The translations under genes and the position numbers were made by a program. A stretch of 34,150 bases of DNA from Verrucomicrobiia bacterium (GTDB lineage: Bacteria > Verrucomicrobiota > Verrucomicrobiia > Limisphaerales > JADLHS01). The stretch spans positions 1-34,150 of the forward strand of contig WYBW01000103.1 of assembly GCA_011525685.1 (NCBI GenBank), read 5' to 3'. Of the stretch, positions 32,131 through 34,150 are shown in pieces (positions within the stretch are counted from its first letter, which is position 1; each line of letters starts with the position of its first letter). Under the pieces are notes generated by a model that had not been told where the DNA came from, ran no database searches, and saw only the letters and a program-made list of their open reading frames with translations.

Positions 32131-32637
32131 ATGCTCAAGTCGTACGAATTGCTCGGCTTCATGTCGCCGAACCTTGCCAACGAGATCATCGCCGGCGTGT
32201 ATGAGGCCGAGAAACCCACCTACAAGGCGACTTTGCAGGCCGTCGCTAACGCGCGGCATCTCCGGCCGGTGTTTCTCGAGCGCCAGCCGCGGCCGCAGCA
32301 GCACGCCACAATGCTGGCCACCCTCACCCGCCCTGCCCTGGACCTTGCCGCTGGAACGCTCATCCGCACCTGGCTGGTGAAGAAGCAAAACGCCATGCTG
32401 GTGGACTTCCTCAACGCGCTCGGCATCCAGAACACCGAAGGCGTGGTCGAGGACCTGCCGGAATCCATGGAGGACGAGAAGCTTAAAGCCGCCGTCGAAC
32501 TTTTGCTCACGAAGTATCCCCCGGAAACCGTCGCGGTGTACTTGCACGCGTTCAACGACATGAACGAGGCCAACTGGTCGAATCTGAAGGCCATGCTGGA
32601 GAGCGACCCGCGCTTGCAGTTGGGCGGCGCGGCCTGA
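32131..32637 (+). CDS. Conserved-looking hypothetical cytoplasmic protein
   Basis: 168 residues, helical, without a signal peptide or membrane segment. It opens LKSYELLGFMSPNLANEIIAGVYEAEK and has a second half rich in acidic helices (VVEDLPESMEDEKLKAAVELLLTKYP, here noted in parts: VVEDLPESMEDE and KLKAAVELLL). The ending includes YLHAFNDMNEANWSNLKAML. Codon use matches the neighbours. I do not recognise a domain. The start is the ATG at 32131, with a weak GGAAACG before it. It stands alone, with gaps of several hundred bases on the left and about 190 on the right, so it has its own promoter. Confidence 0.75.
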   Translation: MLKSYELLGFMSPNLANEIIAGVYEAEKPTYKATLQAVANARHLRPVFLERQPRPQQHATMLATLTRPALDLAAGTLIRTWLVKKQNAMLVDFLNALGIQNTEGVVEDLPESMEDEKLKAAVELLLTKYPPETVAVYLHAFNDMNEANWSNLKAMLESDPRLQLGGAA

Positions 32638-32826
32638 TCCAAAGCCCGAGAATCCGGGTGCAACTCGACCGGCTGTGGGGGTGGTGGCCTGCCGGCCGAG
32701 GCAGCGTTCATGGCAGGTTTGGAGACAAATTCGTGAGCGGAAACCGGCGTCACCACCGATTCTCTTGAAAGTGCGGCGTGGCCAACCGCGTTTATCCTTA
32801 TACGATTCGCAACCAGAATCAGAGCC

Positions 32827-33117
32827 ATGAGCCATGCCGACCGGGAATCTGTTCCGACGCGACCCAGCCTTCTGGGCCGGCTGGCCATTTGGGAGGACCA
32901 ACGCAGTTGGGAGGAATTCCGGGCGCTCTACTCGGGTCTGATCCACCGCGCCGCCCTGCGCTCCGGGCTGACCGAGAGCGAGGCACAGGACGTGGAACAG
33001 GAAACCCTCCTGCGCGTGGCCAGGAAGATTCACGAGTTCGATCCCGCCGGCGGCAGCTTCAAGGGCTGGTTGCTCAGGCCAGCTCCGGTTCGGCGCGCAG
33101 ACCCGCCAGATGATTGA
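32827..33117 (+). pseudogene. 3'-truncated ECF-type sigma factor
   Basis: About 82 residues of sigma-70 region 2: WEEFRALYSGLIHRAAL, then LTESEAQDVEQETLLRVARK, then IHEFDPAGGSFKGWLL. Verrucomicrobial and planctomycete sigma factors continue here with region 2.4, a linker and region 4, but this one ends within 14 residues (RPAPVRRADPPDD). The reading frame has been cut at about 33074, where a tail-fibre gene fragment begins. It cannot recognise a -35 element because region 4 is missing. The break is either a real deletion or an assembly join. Confidence 0.8.
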
Positions 33118-33802
33118 CCTCTGGGGCGGCGCGTACGGTATTGGGGTGCAAAGCGGCACGCACTACTTCCGCACCGGCGCGGGCACCGGAGACCGCTTCG
33201 CCTGGTATCAGGGCGGCACGCACTCCGACGCCGCCCTAGATCCCGGGGCCGGCGGCACATTCCTGGCCAGCCTTGATCGCAGCTACTTGAACCTGCGCGG
33301 GGCGGGTAACGAGCAGCCCTACATTGGCGGCGACGGTTTCGGCGGAGACATCGAGATCGGCAGCCGCAACGCCGGGGTCATGAACGTGGGCTTTTGGAAC
33401 TCCGCCGCCGGTCAGCACATGAACGTTTTCGCCCAGACCTTCAATTCCACCTCAGACCGCGAGGCCAAGCAGGATTTCGAGCCGGTGGACTCGGCGGCAA
33501 TTCTGGAAAAAGTCGCCGCGCTGCCCATCACCCGCTGGGCCTTCAAAGGCCAGCCAGGCAACCGGCACATCGGACCGACGGCGCAGGACTTTCAGGCCAC
33601 CTTTGGCGTGGGCGGCTCGGACAAGGCCATCGCCACCGTGGACGCCGATGGCGTGGCGTTGGCGGCGATTCAAGCCCTGCACGGGAAACTCGAGGAACAA
33701 CAACTCGAACTGGATCGTCGGCGAAAGGAAATCGCGGAACTAAAAGATGTACTTGAAAAACTCCGGCACACGGTGGATAAACTCACCAACGCGAACCACT
33801 GA
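33074..33802 (+). pseudogene. 5'-truncated phage-like tail-fibre protein with S74 chaperone
   Basis: The open part from the first ATG (33110) has 230 residues. The same frame reads back as GQLRFGAQTRQ to about 33074, where it meets the sigma-factor fragment, so the real N-terminus is lost. Residues 1-110 are glycine-rich fibre repeats. The S74 intramolecular chaperone follows, with S115 and K120 in STSDREAKQDF, then WAFKGQPGNRHIGPTAQDF and a coiled-coil tail (LEEQQLELDRRRKEIAEL). S74 domains trimerise fibres and cleave themselves off. With its N-terminus missing it is a remnant unless the ATG at 33110 is used. Confidence 0.75.
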
Positions 33803-33804
33803 CC

Positions 33805-34150
33805 ATGAAAACCCTGAATCCATTGTTCCTTGGACTCGGCTGTGCCCTCGGTTTGACCTGCAACGCGCTGGCGCAGAATTACAGCATTGACTGGTACACC
33901 ATTGATGGTGGGGGCGGCACGAGCACCGGCGGCGTGTATTCCGTGAGCGGCACCATCGGCCAACCCGATGCCGGCGCCCTCATGACCGGCGGCGACTACT
34001 CGTTGCAAGGCGGCTTCTGGGCGATTCAAGCGGTGCAGACGCCCGGCGCACCCCTGCTCTCCATCACCCGCACCACCACCAACACGGTCCTCGTCTCCTG
34101 GCCTTCGCCCTCGACCGGTTGGACGTTGCAGCAAAACACCAACAGCATCA
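33805..34150 (+). CDS. Secreted protein, 5' part only (cut by window end)
   Basis: At least 115 residues. A clear signal peptide (about 1-23, LFLGLGCALGLTCNALA) is followed by QNYSIDWYTIDGGGGTSTGG and VYSVSGTIGQPDAGALMTGG, then DYSLQGGFWAI. Short proteins opening this way are common companions of S74 fibres and beta-sandwich proteins in this lineage. The rest turns toward a beta-rich region (SITRTTTNTVLVSWPSPSTGW). It starts 2 bases after the tail-fibre stop. The full length and function cannot be seen. Confidence 0.8.
   Translation, partial: MKTLNPLFLGLGCALGLTCNALAQNYSIDWYTIDGGGGTSTGGVYSVSGTIGQPDAGALMTGGDYSLQGGFWAIQAVQTPGAPLLSITRTTTNTVLVSWPSPSTGWTLQQNTNSI

Overview
The window is GC-rich and gene-dense. 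It looks like chromosome of a Verrucomicrobiota-type bacterium (Pedosphaera/Limisphaera-like). The signs are secreted proteins of kinds I associate with that group (TIGR03790-like, DUF1573, CSLREA/beta-helix, S74 tail-fibre fragments, a secreted protein with a GGGGTSTGG motif) and dispersed palindromic repeats whose translations read like ...DWKSAL.... The phylum call is inference; there is no rRNA or other marker gene here. I saw no tRNA, rRNA or CRISPR.

Layout. 1-744: two small putative envelope genes. 803-3449 (minus): a compact operon of signal peptidase I, an anchored NTF2-like protein, an AlkA-type glycosylase and an EamA transporter. 3450-4241: a repeat-rich gap with a MITE that carries a 9-bp target duplication. 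4242-8838 (plus): a Tat-exported metallophosphoesterase, an alpha/beta hydrolase, a membrane protein and a Tat-exported alkaline phosphatase.

8942-16361 (plus): an arsenic-resistance operon of arsR, arsC, arsD-like, arsA, a small Cys-tailed FmdB-like gene, acr3, DUF1573, rhodanese and MauE/DoxX. ArsR should sense As(III), ArsC reduces arsenate, ArsD/ArsA handle arsenite and Acr3 exports it. The last three genes are tightly packed downstream of acr3 and suggest an extracytoplasmic thiol or sulfur function added to the pathway. ArsD carries an inserted AhpD-like domain, and ArsA carries a 133-bp palindromic repeat translated in frame between its two ATPase halves.

16894-19932: prfC, an alpha/beta hydrolase, a DksA/TraR zinc-finger gene and a small hypothetical gene. 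19943-23853 (minus): a large beta-helix protein between two fragments of MFS transporters. 23837-26923: a mobile-element graveyard with an intact IS91-type Y2 transposase, an IS110/tyrosine-integrase chimera with an in-frame stop, structured non-coding DNA, and an integron gene cassette defined by 13-bp complementary ends. No integron integrase is present, so this is a CALIN-like remnant.

27045-34150: another MITE, a TIGR03790-like secreted protein, an S8 protease with an STN-like domain, a 51-residue membrane protein, a conserved hypothetical gene, a truncated sigma factor joined to a truncated S74 tail-fibre gene, and the start of a secreted protein cut by the window edge.
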